DNA from: Cohnella endophytica
Lineage (GTDB): Bacteria; Bacillota; Bacilli; Paenibacillales; Paenibacillaceae
Length of the DNA stretch: 64,000 nucleotides
Reading direction: 5' to 3'
NCBI RefSeq assembly: GCF_003628305.1
Contig: NZ_RBZM01000005.1
Span: 682,001 to 746,000 of the forward strand
The notes under the pieces are model-generated. The model did no database searches. It was not told the DNA's origin and worked only from the letters and a program-made list of their open reading frames with translations. Below are positions 18,353 to 27,226 of the stretch, piece after piece. Each line of letters starts with the position of its first letter. Position 1 is the stretch's first letter. The position numbers and the translations under genes were made by a program.

Positions 18353-19237
18353 ATGAAAGCAACGATGCGGTTAGATAAAATGCTTGGTAACTTAGGGTAC
18401 GGTACGAGAAGCGCCATTAAGGTGCTCATAAAGCAAGGCGCGGTTACCGTGAACGGGACGAAAGCCAAGGATCACGGCATGCAGATTAATCCGAGTATAG
18501 ACGTGGTAACGTTGGACGGAGAAACGATACATTATCGCGATACCGTTTACGTTCTTCTTCATAAGCCGGCGGGCGTCGTCTCCGCGACCGAGGACAATCG
18601 GGATCGTACGGTCATCGATCTGTTAGATGAGGACGTTACGGTGATGTCTCCTTTTCCAGTCGGCAGATTGGATAAAGACACGGAAGGTTTGCTGCTCATC
18701 ACGAACGACGGTAAGCTATCGCATGAGTTACTATCGCCTCGCAAACATGTGCCTAAGACGTATCGCGCGCTTGTGGCGGGAGATGTCGGGGAAGACGATG
18801 TCTCCGCGTTCTTGCAAGGCGTAACTCTCGATGACGGCTATGTAACGATGCCTGCTCAATTGCGAGTGTTATCGAAGAAGGCAAAGGATACCGCGCCAAC
18901 TTCGGCTCAGGAATCGGACGCGGAGGAATTGCTGGCGGCAATGGAGCTTGTACCGGATAAAGCAGAAGCCCAAGTCGTAACGGCCGACGGAGAAACGAGC
19001 CAAGAAGCGAATCGATATTCGTCAACGCGAAGCTGGATCGAACTTCAGATTCACGAAGGGAAGTTCCATCAAGTAAAAAGGATGTTCGAAGCCGTCGGAA
19101 AAAAAGTGCTGTACTTGCGACGAGTCGCGATGGGACCGCTTCGTCTTGATCCAAGCTTGGCGCCCGGCGAATGGCGAGAACTGACGGAAGAGGAACTTGA
19201 AAGCCTGCGCAATTATCGAAAGGACGGGAAAGAATGA
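18353..19237 (+). CDS. RsuA/RluB-type 16S or 23S rRNA pseudouridine synthase
   Basis: A 294-residue enzyme that isomerises uridine in ribosomal RNA. An N-terminal S4 RNA-binding domain (RLDKMLGNLGYGTRSAIKVLIKQG) is followed by the synthase domain with the catalytic aspartate in GRLDKDTEGLLLITNDG and the closing IHEGKFHQVKRMFEAVGKKV. An acidic insert of about 55 residues (around KKAKDTAPTSAQESDAEELL) interrupts the domain and makes the protein longer than the usual 230-240 residues. The start is taken at the ATG with AAGAAGG-TAGG eight bases before it; an upstream in-frame extension to 18212 has no ribosome site and partly abuts the repeat array. The following gene overlaps by ATGA, so they are translationally coupled. 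Confidence 0.86.
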   Translation: MKATMRLDKMLGNLGYGTRSAIKVLIKQGAVTVNGTKAKDHGMQINPSIDVVTLDGETIHYRDTVYVLLHKPAGVVSATEDNRDRTVIDLLDEDVTVMSPFPVGRLDKDTEGLLLITNDGKLSHELLSPRKHVPKTYRALVAGDVGEDDVSAFLQGVTLDDGYVTMPAQLRVLSKKAKDTAPTSAQESDAEELLAAMELVPDKAEAQVVTADGETSQEANRYSSTRSWIELQIHEGKFHQVKRMFEAVGKKVLYLRRVAMGPLRLDPSLAPGEWRELTEEELESLRNYRKDGKE

Positions 19238-20025
19238 GCTATCGAATGATCGCATTGGATGTAGACGGAACGTTGTTGAACGACCATCACGAGCTAACTC
19301 CTCGCGTAAGGGAGGCTGTTCGTTCCGCGGAGGCGCAAGGGGCCGAGATCGTATTATGTACCGGCCGCGGTTCTACGAGCGCGCTTCCTGTGCTCCAGGA
19401 GCTGGGGTTAAAGGGAACGATGATCACCCATAACGGGGCGTCCGTCGTCGATAGCGAAACGCGAGAGATTTTATTCGATACCGCTATCGCACCTGATTTA
19501 GCGCTTCGTTACGTAGCTTATTGCCGAGAACGAGGCATTCACTTCGACATGAATACCGCGTTCGACTTGTACGTCGAAGCGATGGAAGAAGAAGCGGAAA
19601 AAATGTATCGTAATCTGAAAGCCAAACCGATTAGCCGCCAATCGGGAGAAGCCTTTCCCCAAGGATTGGTTAAGCTATCGATCTACGCACCGAAACTTAC
19701 GCTTGATCGCGTGGAGACGGAATGGTCGGAATGGGAACAAGAGCTGCAATTCGTGCGCAGCGGGGATAACTTCATTGACGTTCAACATTTACATGCATCC
19801 AAAGGCAAAGCGCTAGAGCGATTGGCAATAATGAGAGGCATTCCGCGCGAACAAATTCTTGCGCTGGGCAATTATTATAACGATATCGGCATGATTACTT
19901 TCGCCGGCTGGGGCGTGGCGATGAATAATTCCCCTGAGGAAGTGAAGGCGGAAGCCGACGATGTGACGGTTTCGAACAACGAAGACGGAGTCGCCGTCGT
20001 AATCGAGCAGCTCGTGCTTGTTTAA
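19234..20025 (+). CDS. Cof-type HAD-superfamily phosphatase
   Basis: A 263-residue HAD hydrolase of the type IIB (Cof) group, acting on sugar phosphates, nucleotides or flavin precursors; the substrate is not predictable. Motif I is ALDVDGTLLND, motif II TGR, and the C2 cap follows at about 85-190. Motif III is the lysine in HASKGKAL and motif IV reads GNYYNDIGM. The usual GD of motif IV is GN, while the second Asp is kept; this variant occurs in active Cof proteins. The ATG overlaps the stop of the pseudouridine synthase gene by four bases. Confidence 0.87.
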   Translation: MSYRMIALDVDGTLLNDHHELTPRVREAVRSAEAQGAEIVLCTGRGSTSALPVLQELGLKGTMITHNGASVVDSETREILFDTAIAPDLALRYVAYCRERGIHFDMNTAFDLYVEAMEEEAEKMYRNLKAKPISRQSGEAFPQGLVKLSIYAPKLTLDRVETEWSEWEQELQFVRSGDNFIDVQHLHASKGKALERLAIMRGIPREQILALGNYYNDIGMITFAGWGVAMNNSPEEVKAEADDVTVSNNEDGVAVVIEQLVLV

Positions 20026-20060
20026 CAAGCTGAGCATTGACGCCCAAAGGGGCAACGAAT

Positions 20061-20091
20061 CAAAAAACGAGCCGAGAAATTCTCGGCTCGT
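20061..20091 (-). terminator. Terminator of the diguanylate cyclase gene, possibly bidirectional
   Basis: An 11-bp stem ACGAGCCGAGA / TCTCGGCTCGT with a 3-base loop. Read on the minus strand it is followed by six T. It lies between two convergent genes. Confidence 0.85.
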
Positions 20092-20108
20092 AGTATGAAT
20101 TAGAATTT

Positions 20109-21296
20109 TCAGCTGCCGCGCCGTTTTCTTGCCGGCTCGCGCGTACCGCCTCCGTCAATGTCGGCATGATCCGTGACTCTATTTTTGCCGTTCGTCTTAC
20201 TGTGATACATCGCTTGGTCCGCCTGTTTCATGAGCGATTCGGCCGTCTCCCCCTCGGCGGCGAGACTATACCCCACGCTGATCGTAACAATCGTCTCTTG
20301 CTCCGTCCGCGATCGGATGGATTCCGCGGCTTGCTGAACGGCTTGCGCGTTTCCGACCACGAAGGCTACCAATTCCTCCCCGCCGTACCGTCCGGCCAAT
20401 CCGACCCCTTCCGTTTCTTCCATCAATAAGGAAGCCGTTTGCTTCAGTACGCCGTCCGCTTTGTGATGTCCGTGCGTATCGTTAAGCTTCTTGAAGTTGT
20501 CGATATCGCAGAAGATGACCCCGAGAGGCCGTCGCGCTTTCAAAGCTTGCTCCAATCTGCCCATGAAAAACCTGCGGTTGTACAAGTTCGTCAGACCGTC
20601 CGTAATCGAGGAGCGATAGACGGACTGGAGAATCTCGACCACGCGCTCGAACAATATCGCAAACAACAGGATGTAGTAGAAAACGGGTAGCAATCCGGCG
20701 ATCGTTTTGAAAATCTGGACGTTAGGCGCCCAGTAAGTACCCGAGATATCGGCTAATTGCATCGCGAAGGCGACCATCAAGCTGGTCATGTACTTACGCT
20801 GTTGACCGATATGCGGAGCGAACATGAGCACGAATAGCGGTCCTAACAAGAGGAGGAAACCATCCAGGGCCGGCGTGGATTCAATGCCCGCAAGCCAATC
20901 CTTACCTTTTCCTACGGCGCTTGGCAGAATGTCTCCGATGGATATGAGCAAGCCGATCGCAAGCAATCCGAAGAACCAAAGGCGAGTTCTAGGCCGGCGG
21001 CGGTGATAGAGTTCAAATATCGCGAAATTGATGACAATAAACGCATATACATGTAGAAGCTTCCCGATAAAGCTTAATGCAAGCGTCGAGGGCGTTAGGC
21101 CGATCGACATCGAGATCTGCAACAAGTGGTGAACGAAAATGAAAGCAAGCGAAGTAAGCAACGACCGGTAAGCCTGTCTGCGATTGCGCGCGTATAGCCG
21201 ATAGGACATGAACAGCATGAGCGCAACGATGACGACGGCCATAGAGGAAGAGAAGAGGAGGCCTAATTCGTTGGCGGTCAAAGTAAACAGGAACAT
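20109..21296 (-). CDS. Membrane-bound diguanylate cyclase (GGDEF domain)
   Basis: A 395-residue protein predicted to make cyclic di-GMP. The N-terminal half holds about seven to eight membrane helices (starting LGLLFSSSMAVVIVALMLFM, then several pairs to about residue 215), a 7TM-type sensor arrangement. The GGDEF domain (about 230-370) has DGLTNLYNRRFF, the substrate-binding FCDIDNFKKLNDTHGH and the active-site loop YGGEEL (GGEEL variant of GG(D/E)EF). No RxxD inhibitory site stands five residues before it. Poly-basic residues end the protein (EPARKRRGS). AAAGGAG precedes the ATG. It is a single-gene unit, convergent with the HAD gene. Confidence 0.9.
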   Translation of the reverse strand: MFLFTLTANELGLLFSSSMAVVIVALMLFMSYRLYARNRRQAYRSLLTSLAFIFVHHLLQISMSIGLTPSTLALSFIGKLLHVYAFIVINFAIFELYHRRRPRTRLWFFGLLAIGLLISIGDILPSAVGKGKDWLAGIESTPALDGFLLLLGPLFVLMFAPHIGQQRKYMTSLMVAFAMQLADISGTYWAPNVQIFKTIAGLLPVFYYILLFAILFERVVEILQSVYRSSITDGLTNLYNRRFFMGRLEQALKARRPLGVIFCDIDNFKKLNDTHGHHKADGVLKQTASLLMEETEGVGLAGRYGGEELVAFVVGNAQAVQQAAESIRSRTEQETIVTISVGYSLAAEGETAESLMKQADQAMYHSKTNGKNRVTDHADIDGGGTREPARKRRGS

Positions 21297-21427
21297 GTTG
21301 GACTCCTTTGGATGGACGTTGTAACTTGCAGAACATATGTTTCTAATATATCATATTTTCTGAGAGACCAAGAGAATAAAGTTGCATGTTACCAATCTAG
21401 AAAGACGTAATGAAGGAGGAACTGCCG

Positions 21428-22594
21428 ATGAACATTTTACAGGCGCTGTTTTTCCCTCCGGAACAACCGGGCGGCGTCTCGTCCATGGTTCCTTATATCG
21501 GGGAGCGGTTCCGCAAGATCGGCTGGGAGATGGAGCTGTTCTCTCTTCCTAAGCGAATCCGTAACAAAGGACATGAAGCTATCCAATTCAAGACATTCGA
21601 TTGGCATCCGTACGCGGGGAATGCCATCGTGGATAAATATATACAAACCTATAAGGATTATATTTGGTGGGCTAAGCTCCGGCTCTCCGGACAAAAGTAC
21701 GATCTCATCCATGCGCACCATCCGATCGCGGCGCTGGCGATGAAGCATGTTTTTCCGGATATTCCGGTATTGATGACGGTTCATTCCAGCTACGAACGCG
21801 AGCTGATTCTCAACGGGAAAATCAAGGAAGGCGGTCCGGAGCACCGGTTCCTTACTTCGATCTACCGCGAGCTGGAGAACGCGACGGACCGGATTATGAC
21901 GGTATCCAAGTCGTTCTCCCAATATATCGGCACATACTTGCAAGAACCTGAGCGTACGGAGATTATTCCGAACGGCTACGACGAGAAGAGATTCAAGCCG
22001 GTTCCCCACGAGAACGAAGTGACCCAACTCGTTACCGTTTGCCGGCTCGTTCCGGCCAAAGGTTTGGACGTTTTGCTGAGAGCCTGCGCGGAGCTCCGCA
22101 AACGGAATAGCAAATTCGTGCTCCATATTATCGGAGATGGACCGATCCGCGAAGAGCTGGAGAAGCTTTCGCAAAATCTGGGCATCTACGACGATACGAT
22201 TTTCTACGGATACATGCTGCACCCCGAGGAGCTGCTTCCCTTCTTCGACGTATTCGTATTGCCTTCGCGCGCCGAAGCTTTCGGTTCGGTGTTCGCGGAA
22301 GCCGCATTATGCTTGCTCGCCCTCGTAGGGACCGACGTCGGCGGTATCGCTGAGCAGATCGAGGACGGCGCGAACGGTTTGCTCGTCCCTTCCGAGGATC
22401 CCGTTGCTTTGGCAAACGCTTTGGAGACGGTCATTAACGATCCGCTTTTCCGATACGAGATGGCACGCGCGGGATTAAACAAAGCGAAGAAGACGTATTC
22501 TCTTAACCGCGTCATCAACGAGCTGAAGCGGATTTACGTTTCTTTCCGCGACGAAACCGAAGCGGGGCCGGAAACCGAACGACAGGAGACGTGA
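21428..22594 (+). CDS. Glycosyltransferase family 4
   Basis: A 388-residue GT-B fold glycosyltransferase transferring a sugar from a nucleotide donor to an unknown acceptor, cytoplasmic or membrane-associated. The N-terminal acceptor domain begins NILQALFFPPEQPGGVSSMV, with the glycine loop typical of GT4. The donor domain contains TVCRLVPAKGLDVLL and the E-x7-E element RAEAFGSVFAEAAL, followed by GTDVGGIAEQI. An in-frame ATG at 21410 lies six codons earlier, but the sequence between is itself the ribosome site (AAGGAGGA), so 21428 is chosen. The next gene overlaps its stop. The pairing of a glycosyltransferase with the YhaO/YhaN nuclease pair may be positional only. Confidence 0.88.
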   Translation: MNILQALFFPPEQPGGVSSMVPYIGERFRKIGWEMELFSLPKRIRNKGHEAIQFKTFDWHPYAGNAIVDKYIQTYKDYIWWAKLRLSGQKYDLIHAHHPIAALAMKHVFPDIPVLMTVHSSYERELILNGKIKEGGPEHRFLTSIYRELENATDRIMTVSKSFSQYIGTYLQEPERTEIIPNGYDEKRFKPVPHENEVTQLVTVCRLVPAKGLDVLLRACAELRKRNSKFVLHIIGDGPIREELEKLSQNLGIYDDTIFYGYMLHPEELLPFFDVFVLPSRAEAFGSVFAEAALCLLALVGTDVGGIAEQIEDGANGLLVPSEDPVALANALETVINDPLFRYEMARAGLNKAKKTYSLNRVINELKRIYVSFRDETEAGPETERQET

Positions 22595-23892
22595 TGCAGG
22601 TGGGAGCTGGCGTTCCTTTTACTTTCGTGCACGCGGCCGATTTGCATCTCGATAGCCCGTTCAAGGGGCTGTCCAAGGTTCCGGCCGCCGTACGCGACCG
22701 GTTGCGCGAATCGACCTTCTCCGCCCTTGACGGATTATGCGAGCTCGTCAGGACGGAGAAAGTCGACTTCGTCGTGCTTGCGGGAGATTTATTCGACGCG
22801 GCGGACCGTTCCTTGCGAGCGCAGCTTAGGCTTCAGCGGGCGTTGGGAGAGCTGGCGTCCAACGGAGCCCAAGTGTTCATCGTGCACGGCAACCATGATC
22901 CCGAGAGCGGACGCCGAGCCCAGCTCGATTATCCGCCGGGCGTGTTCGTATTCGGATCGGGAGACGTGCAGTGCCTTCCCGCGCATACCCGTACAGGAGA
23001 GCTCGCGGCTAACGTATACGGCATATCCTATCCGACGCCTGCGGTTACGGATAATCTGGCGCTTCGTTTCAAGCTTCGGGAAGGGGCGCCTTTTCATTTG
23101 GCGTTGCTGCATGCCAACGTGGACGGAGATCCGTCCCACGATAATTACGCTCCCTGCAAGCTGGAAGAGTTATCCGCGTCCGGCTTTCATTATTGGGCGC
23201 TGGGGCATGTTCACGATCGCAGGGTTTTGCGCGAATATCCCCATGTCGTCTATCCGGGGAATACGCAAGGTCGCAGCATTCGCGAAACCGGCGGCAAAGG
23301 GGCGTATGTCGTCTCCGTCTCTGAATCGGGTTCGATCGATATGCGTTTCCAAAATCTTGCGGACGTCGTATGGCAGGAGGCCGTCGTTTCCATCGAAGGA
23401 GTCGAGCGCGAGCAGGAACTGAAAAACCGGCTATTAACGGTCGTGGAGGAGATCCGCGAAACTGCCCCTATTCGCCGGCCGACTATCGTTCGCATTCGCC
23501 TCGAAGGCAGAGGCGACATGCACGAGACGCTTCTGGAGCCTTCCGTGGCCGAAGAATGGCTGGAGGAGCTGAGGGAATCGCTCGGAGCCCCGGAGGAGAC
23601 CGAGGCGTGGATCTGGCCGGAATCGATCGATGTCCGGACGGGGGGACTGCTTCCTCTCGAAACCGTGGCGGAAGAGGAAGGATTTTTGGGGGAACTTCTG
23701 CGTTCGGGAATCGTGGCAGCAGACGTGGAACAATTATCCGAAGCGTTGTTAGACGAAGCGATGGAGGCTCTGCGCAGACAGCCAAGAATTCGCGAATGGC
23801 TGCGATCGAGAACGCATGAAGAGCGGGTGCAGTGGATTCATCAGGCGATGGAATTATCCGTATCGATGCTGCGGAACGACGAGACCGGATGA
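22594..23892 (+). CDS. yhaO: YhaO-type DNA repair metallophosphoesterase (SbcD-like)
   Basis: A 432-residue SbcD/Mre11-like nuclease. The calcineurin-type metal motifs are complete: HAADLHLDSP, VVLAGDLFDAAD, VHGNHDP, LLHAN and ALGHVHDR. The C-terminal half is a YhaO-specific helical region thought to contact the ATPase partner. In Bacillus YhaO and YhaN act with YhaM-type nuclease functions; here the pair is kept, with yhaN 25 bases downstream. TGATG overlaps the stop of the glycosyltransferase gene, and AGGAG lies five bases before the chosen ATG; a GTG one codon earlier is the only near alternative. Double-strand break processing is inferred from the family. Confidence 0.88.
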   Translation: MQVGAGVPFTFVHAADLHLDSPFKGLSKVPAAVRDRLRESTFSALDGLCELVRTEKVDFVVLAGDLFDAADRSLRAQLRLQRALGELASNGAQVFIVHGNHDPESGRRAQLDYPPGVFVFGSGDVQCLPAHTRTGELAANVYGISYPTPAVTDNLALRFKLREGAPFHLALLHANVDGDPSHDNYAPCKLEELSASGFHYWALGHVHDRRVLREYPHVVYPGNTQGRSIRETGGKGAYVVSVSESGSIDMRFQNLADVVWQEAVVSIEGVEREQELKNRLLTVVEEIRETAPIRRPTIVRIRLEGRGDMHETLLEPSVAEEWLEELRESLGAPEETEAWIWPESIDVRTGGLLPLETVAEEEGFLGELLRSGIVAADVEQLSEALLDEAMEALRRQPRIREWLRSRTHEERVQWIHQAMELSVSMLRNDETG

Positions 23893-23917
23893 GCGGCAAG
23901 CGTGGAGGTAGCGTTCG

Positions 23918-26900
23918 ATGTACATAAAAGAACTGCAAGTTGACGGGTATGCCGCCTTAAGGGAATTAAAGGTTGAACTAGAGGCGCCGATTACGGTTAT
24001 TTACGGGCCAAACGAAGCGGGCAAAAGCACGCTTCTTCGTTTTGTCCGCAGCATGTTGTACGGATTCCCTACGCGCAAGGATTTGGTAGAGAGGGGCGAG
24101 CCCGTCTTCGGCGGTCGTCACGGCGGACGGCTACTGCTCGCGGAGAAGTCTGGCCGAGAGTGGCTGCTGGAACGTTACGCGGAACGTGGTAACGAGCTAA
24201 CGCTGAGGGACGAAAGCGGACTTGAACGCAGATTTGCGCAAGCCGAGTGGGAACGAATGCTCCTCGGCGGCATCTCGGAACGATTGTTCAGGCAATTATT
24301 TTCCGTGTCGTTGAACGAGCTCCATGAGCTGCGTTCGCTTCAAGGCGAGGAAATCGGCAATTACTTGTACCATGCCGGACTTGCCGGCGGCTCCGCATTA
24401 ACGGCCGCGCGCCGGCGAATCGGGACGGATATGGACAAGCTGTACCGGCCGAAGGGAACGACTCAAGAGATGAACCGGCTGCTCGCCGAGATCAAGGCGA
24501 TGGAAACGGCGATTCGTCAAAGCCGGGACGGCGTTCAGCATTATCGGGAGACCGAAGAACAATTGTCCGCGATCGAGAGCGGATTGTCGTTGCTCGAGGC
24601 AAGCTTGCCGGAATCGCGGCTGCAAGTCGCTAAGCTTCAAGGCGCATACGAGCTGCGCGAATGGTGGCTTAGACGGGAAGCTTTGCTACTGGAAGATGAA
24701 GAACTGCGGAGCAGGTTGTCCGATCCGGGAACGCCTCTATTGTCCGAGGAGAGAGCTCGTCTGTGGCCGGAGTTGAAAAGGCAAAGGTTAGAGACGGCAG
24801 CGAGATTGCAGGAAGCACGGATCGCCGCGACGGATATCCGTTCGCAGCGGGAACGGATCCGCTGGGACGATTCCCTCGCCGAAGCCGCCCCGGAATGGGA
24901 ACGGCTCGATGGCATGCGCGAAGCGATCGTCGCGAAGCAAGAAGAACGGTCGGAGCTGGAAGCCGAACGCAGGACTTTAGACGAGACCGTGCAAAGCGTG
25001 CTTTCCAGGCTTTCTCCCGAATGGGGCGAAACGGAACTGCTTTCGTTCGGCGGACTATCGGCAGAACGCGAGCAGGTTAGGCGTCTGCAGCATGCGTGGG
25101 AGGAAGAAGACAGGGCAACGTCGGCATTGCATGACGAACTGCAACGACTTACCAGGCAAGAAGAAGTTCTCCATGCCGAACTACGCCTCGCTTCGGACAG
25201 CGCGAAGCGGACAGGGGAATTCGCCGATTCCGTCGGAAAGGAGTTGCAATTCGGTCATTTCGCGCCGCGTTCGAAATCCGCGTTGCTGCAGGCTTGGCAT
25301 CAGATCGAAGACGCTCGCCGCGAATACGAACGGGCAAGAGCGGGGCTCAAGTCGGAAAATAGGGTGGATTCGCATCCTTCCCGGGCGGCAAATTCCCGGT
25401 CGAACGCGTTTTCCGGTTCTTCGCGAAGAACGGGACGAACAAAGCTCACGCTTGGCGCGCTCGCGCTTTTGTTCGGTTTGATCGGATTAACGATCCCGTT
25501 TCTATTCGCGGAAAACGGCAGTGTATCGACGCCAACGTACCTTCTGTCGGCGTTGCTTCTGCTCTTGGCCGCGGGTGCGGCGATCTTCGCGGCGCGCCGT
25601 TCGTCCGGTTCGGCTTCGGATTCATCGGACGCCGGCCGATCCGGAAACGGAGCCGCGGAGGAAGCTATCGCTATCGTTAAACTGCGCCGAAAGCTGGTCA
25701 ACGACCGACTGCGCCAGCTGTTGCAACATCCCGAGACGGCCGCTGCCCTGCTTATACCCGAGCGGAGCGGAGCGGATTTCCGCGAAGGGCAACCCTCGTC
25801 CGAAGATGAGGATGCGGTCTGGCAGCAGCTTCGCGAGCTCGTACACGAGCAGCTTGAACGATTGGAAGTGTCCGACCGCGATTCCTCCAAGAGGGAACAA
25901 TTGCAGGAACGCATGCAGGAACTGAGGACGGAACGGGAGCTTGTCGAGCGAGATGCGCTTGATCGACGTAACCGCAGGGACGAGCTGAGCGAGCGCTGGC
26001 AACGATGGTTGGGAGATCGGAAGCTGCCCTTGCATCTGCTACCGGATAGCTTGCCTGAATTGCTCGGCATGGCGGAGCAAGGACAAACGATGCTTAGGCA
26101 ACGGTTGCGCATAGTCGAAAGGACGCAGGCGCTGAATAAGACGATTCACGAATTCGAATCGGCCGTTAGAGCTCTGATGGCGGGCGTTGATGGAGTCGCT
26201 GGAACAAGAAGTATAACGGAGGCCGCGCATGGCTTGCATTCCGTTCAAGCTGTGCAATGGCTGTACCGCGAATCGCAGAAACAAGTTTCCCTGAAGGTCG
26301 AGGCTGAGCGAATCGATCGCTTGCTGGACGATGCGATCTACGCGGAGAAGCAGGCAGAGGGCGCCTGCGAACAAGTAGAGGCAAGCTTCTTCGCCTTGCT
26401 AGAGGAAACGAAGGCGACTACGGAAGCGGAGCTGGAGCATACCATCCGCATCGACGAGCGTTGCAGGGAACTTCGCAAGGAAGCAAGGGAAATTCAACTA
26501 CGGCTGGAGTCGGGGCGGGATGCGGAAGCGCAAGCCCGCTTGCAAGAGCTTCTCCGCGCGCATGATGATGCATCGCTCTCGGCATTGCTCGACGAACGCA
26601 AGCGGAATCTGGCGGAGGGGGAAGATCGTCGTTCCGAACTGCTCGACCTGCGCGGAAGACTGGCGCAAGAGCTCGCGCTCCAACGGCGCGATTCGGAACG
26701 GGAGGATAGCAGGCAACGGGTGCTGGAACTGCAGAGCAAGCTGGAGCAGCTTGCGGGGCGGTACGCGGTGCTATCCATCGCGGACCGGTTAATCGTCCGT
26801 ACGAAAGCGATTTTTGAGGAAGAGAAGCAACCGGAAGTGCTGCTCAGGGCTTCTAGGTACTTCAGCCAAATGACGAACAGGGCCTACGTAAGAATCGTCG

Positions 26901-27226
26901 CCCCCGGAGATACGAAAGCTCTGCTGGCGGAGACGGAGGATCGCAAGCTGTTGGATAGCTCCTTCTTGAGTCGTGGCACGCAGGAGCAACTGTATTTGTC
27001 GATGCGTTTCGCCTTGTGCGACGCCGCGTCGCCCGAGCATCCGCTTCCGTTGCTGCTCGACGACCTGTTCGTGCATTTCGACGAGCGGCGGCTTTCCAGG
27101 ACGCTTCCCGTATTGGAGGAGTTATCCCGGACGAGGCAGATCATCTTGTTCACTTGCCATCGGCATGTGGCCGAGCTTATCGGAACGGGACTTCCGGAAG
27201 CCCGGAGGGTGACGCTGGAGGGTTAG
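23918..27226 (+). CDS. yhaN: YhaN-type AAA ATPase, SbcC/Rad50-like
   Basis: A 1102-residue ATPase partner of the nuclease before it. Walker A GPNEAGKSTLLRF is near residue 32. Long coiled-coil arms rich in E, R and L occupy about 180-480 and 590-970. Signature-like SRGTQEQLYLSMRFAL and Walker B LPLLLDDLFVHFDE are near the C-terminus. Two hydrophobic helices in mid-protein (around residues 507-530 and 540-560) suggest attachment to the membrane at the turn of the coil, where Rad50 would have its zinc hook; Bacillus YhaN also has such a region. GGAGG precedes the ATG. The last 50 bases overlap the end of the convergent ykvI gene. Confidence 0.88.
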   Translation: MYIKELQVDGYAALRELKVELEAPITVIYGPNEAGKSTLLRFVRSMLYGFPTRKDLVERGEPVFGGRHGGRLLLAEKSGREWLLERYAERGNELTLRDESGLERRFAQAEWERMLLGGISERLFRQLFSVSLNELHELRSLQGEEIGNYLYHAGLAGGSALTAARRRIGTDMDKLYRPKGTTQEMNRLLAEIKAMETAIRQSRDGVQHYRETEEQLSAIESGLSLLEASLPESRLQVAKLQGAYELREWWLRREALLLEDEELRSRLSDPGTPLLSEERARLWPELKRQRLETAARLQEARIAATDIRSQRERIRWDDSLAEAAPEWERLDGMREAIVAKQEERSELEAERRTLDETVQSVLSRLSPEWGETELLSFGGLSAEREQVRRLQHAWEEEDRATSALHDELQRLTRQEEVLHAELRLASDSAKRTGEFADSVGKELQFGHFAPRSKSALLQAWHQIEDARREYERARAGLKSENRVDSHPSRAANSRSNAFSGSSRRTGRTKLTLGALALLFGLIGLTIPFLFAENGSVSTPTYLLSALLLLLAAGAAIFAARRSSGSASDSSDAGRSGNGAAEEAIAIVKLRRKLVNDRLRQLLQHPETAAALLIPERSGADFREGQPSSEDEDAVWQQLRELVHEQLERLEVSDRDSSKREQLQERMQELRTERELVERDALDRRNRRDELSERWQRWLGDRKLPLHLLPDSLPELLGMAEQGQTMLRQRLRIVERTQALNKTIHEFESAVRALMAGVDGVAGTRSITEAAHGLHSVQAVQWLYRESQKQVSLKVEAERIDRLLDDAIYAEKQAEGACEQVEASFFALLEETKATTEAELEHTIRIDERCRELRKEAREIQLRLESGRDAEAQARLQELLRAHDDASLSALLDERKRNLAEGEDRRSELLDLRGRLAQELALQRRDSEREDSRQRVLELQSKLEQLAGRYAVLSIADRLIVRTKAIFEEEKQPEVLLRASRYFSQMTNRAYVRIVAPGDTKALLAETEDRKLLDSSFLSRGTQEQLYLSMRFALCDAASPEHPLPLLLDDLFVHFDERRLSRTLPVLEELSRTRQIILFTCHRHVAELIGTGLPEARRVTLEG

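Noticed and set aside
24398..26792. Many reading frames on both strands inside yhaN
   Set aside because: They are low-complexity Arg/Ser-rich shadows of a G+C-rich coiled-coil gene with no ribosome sites.
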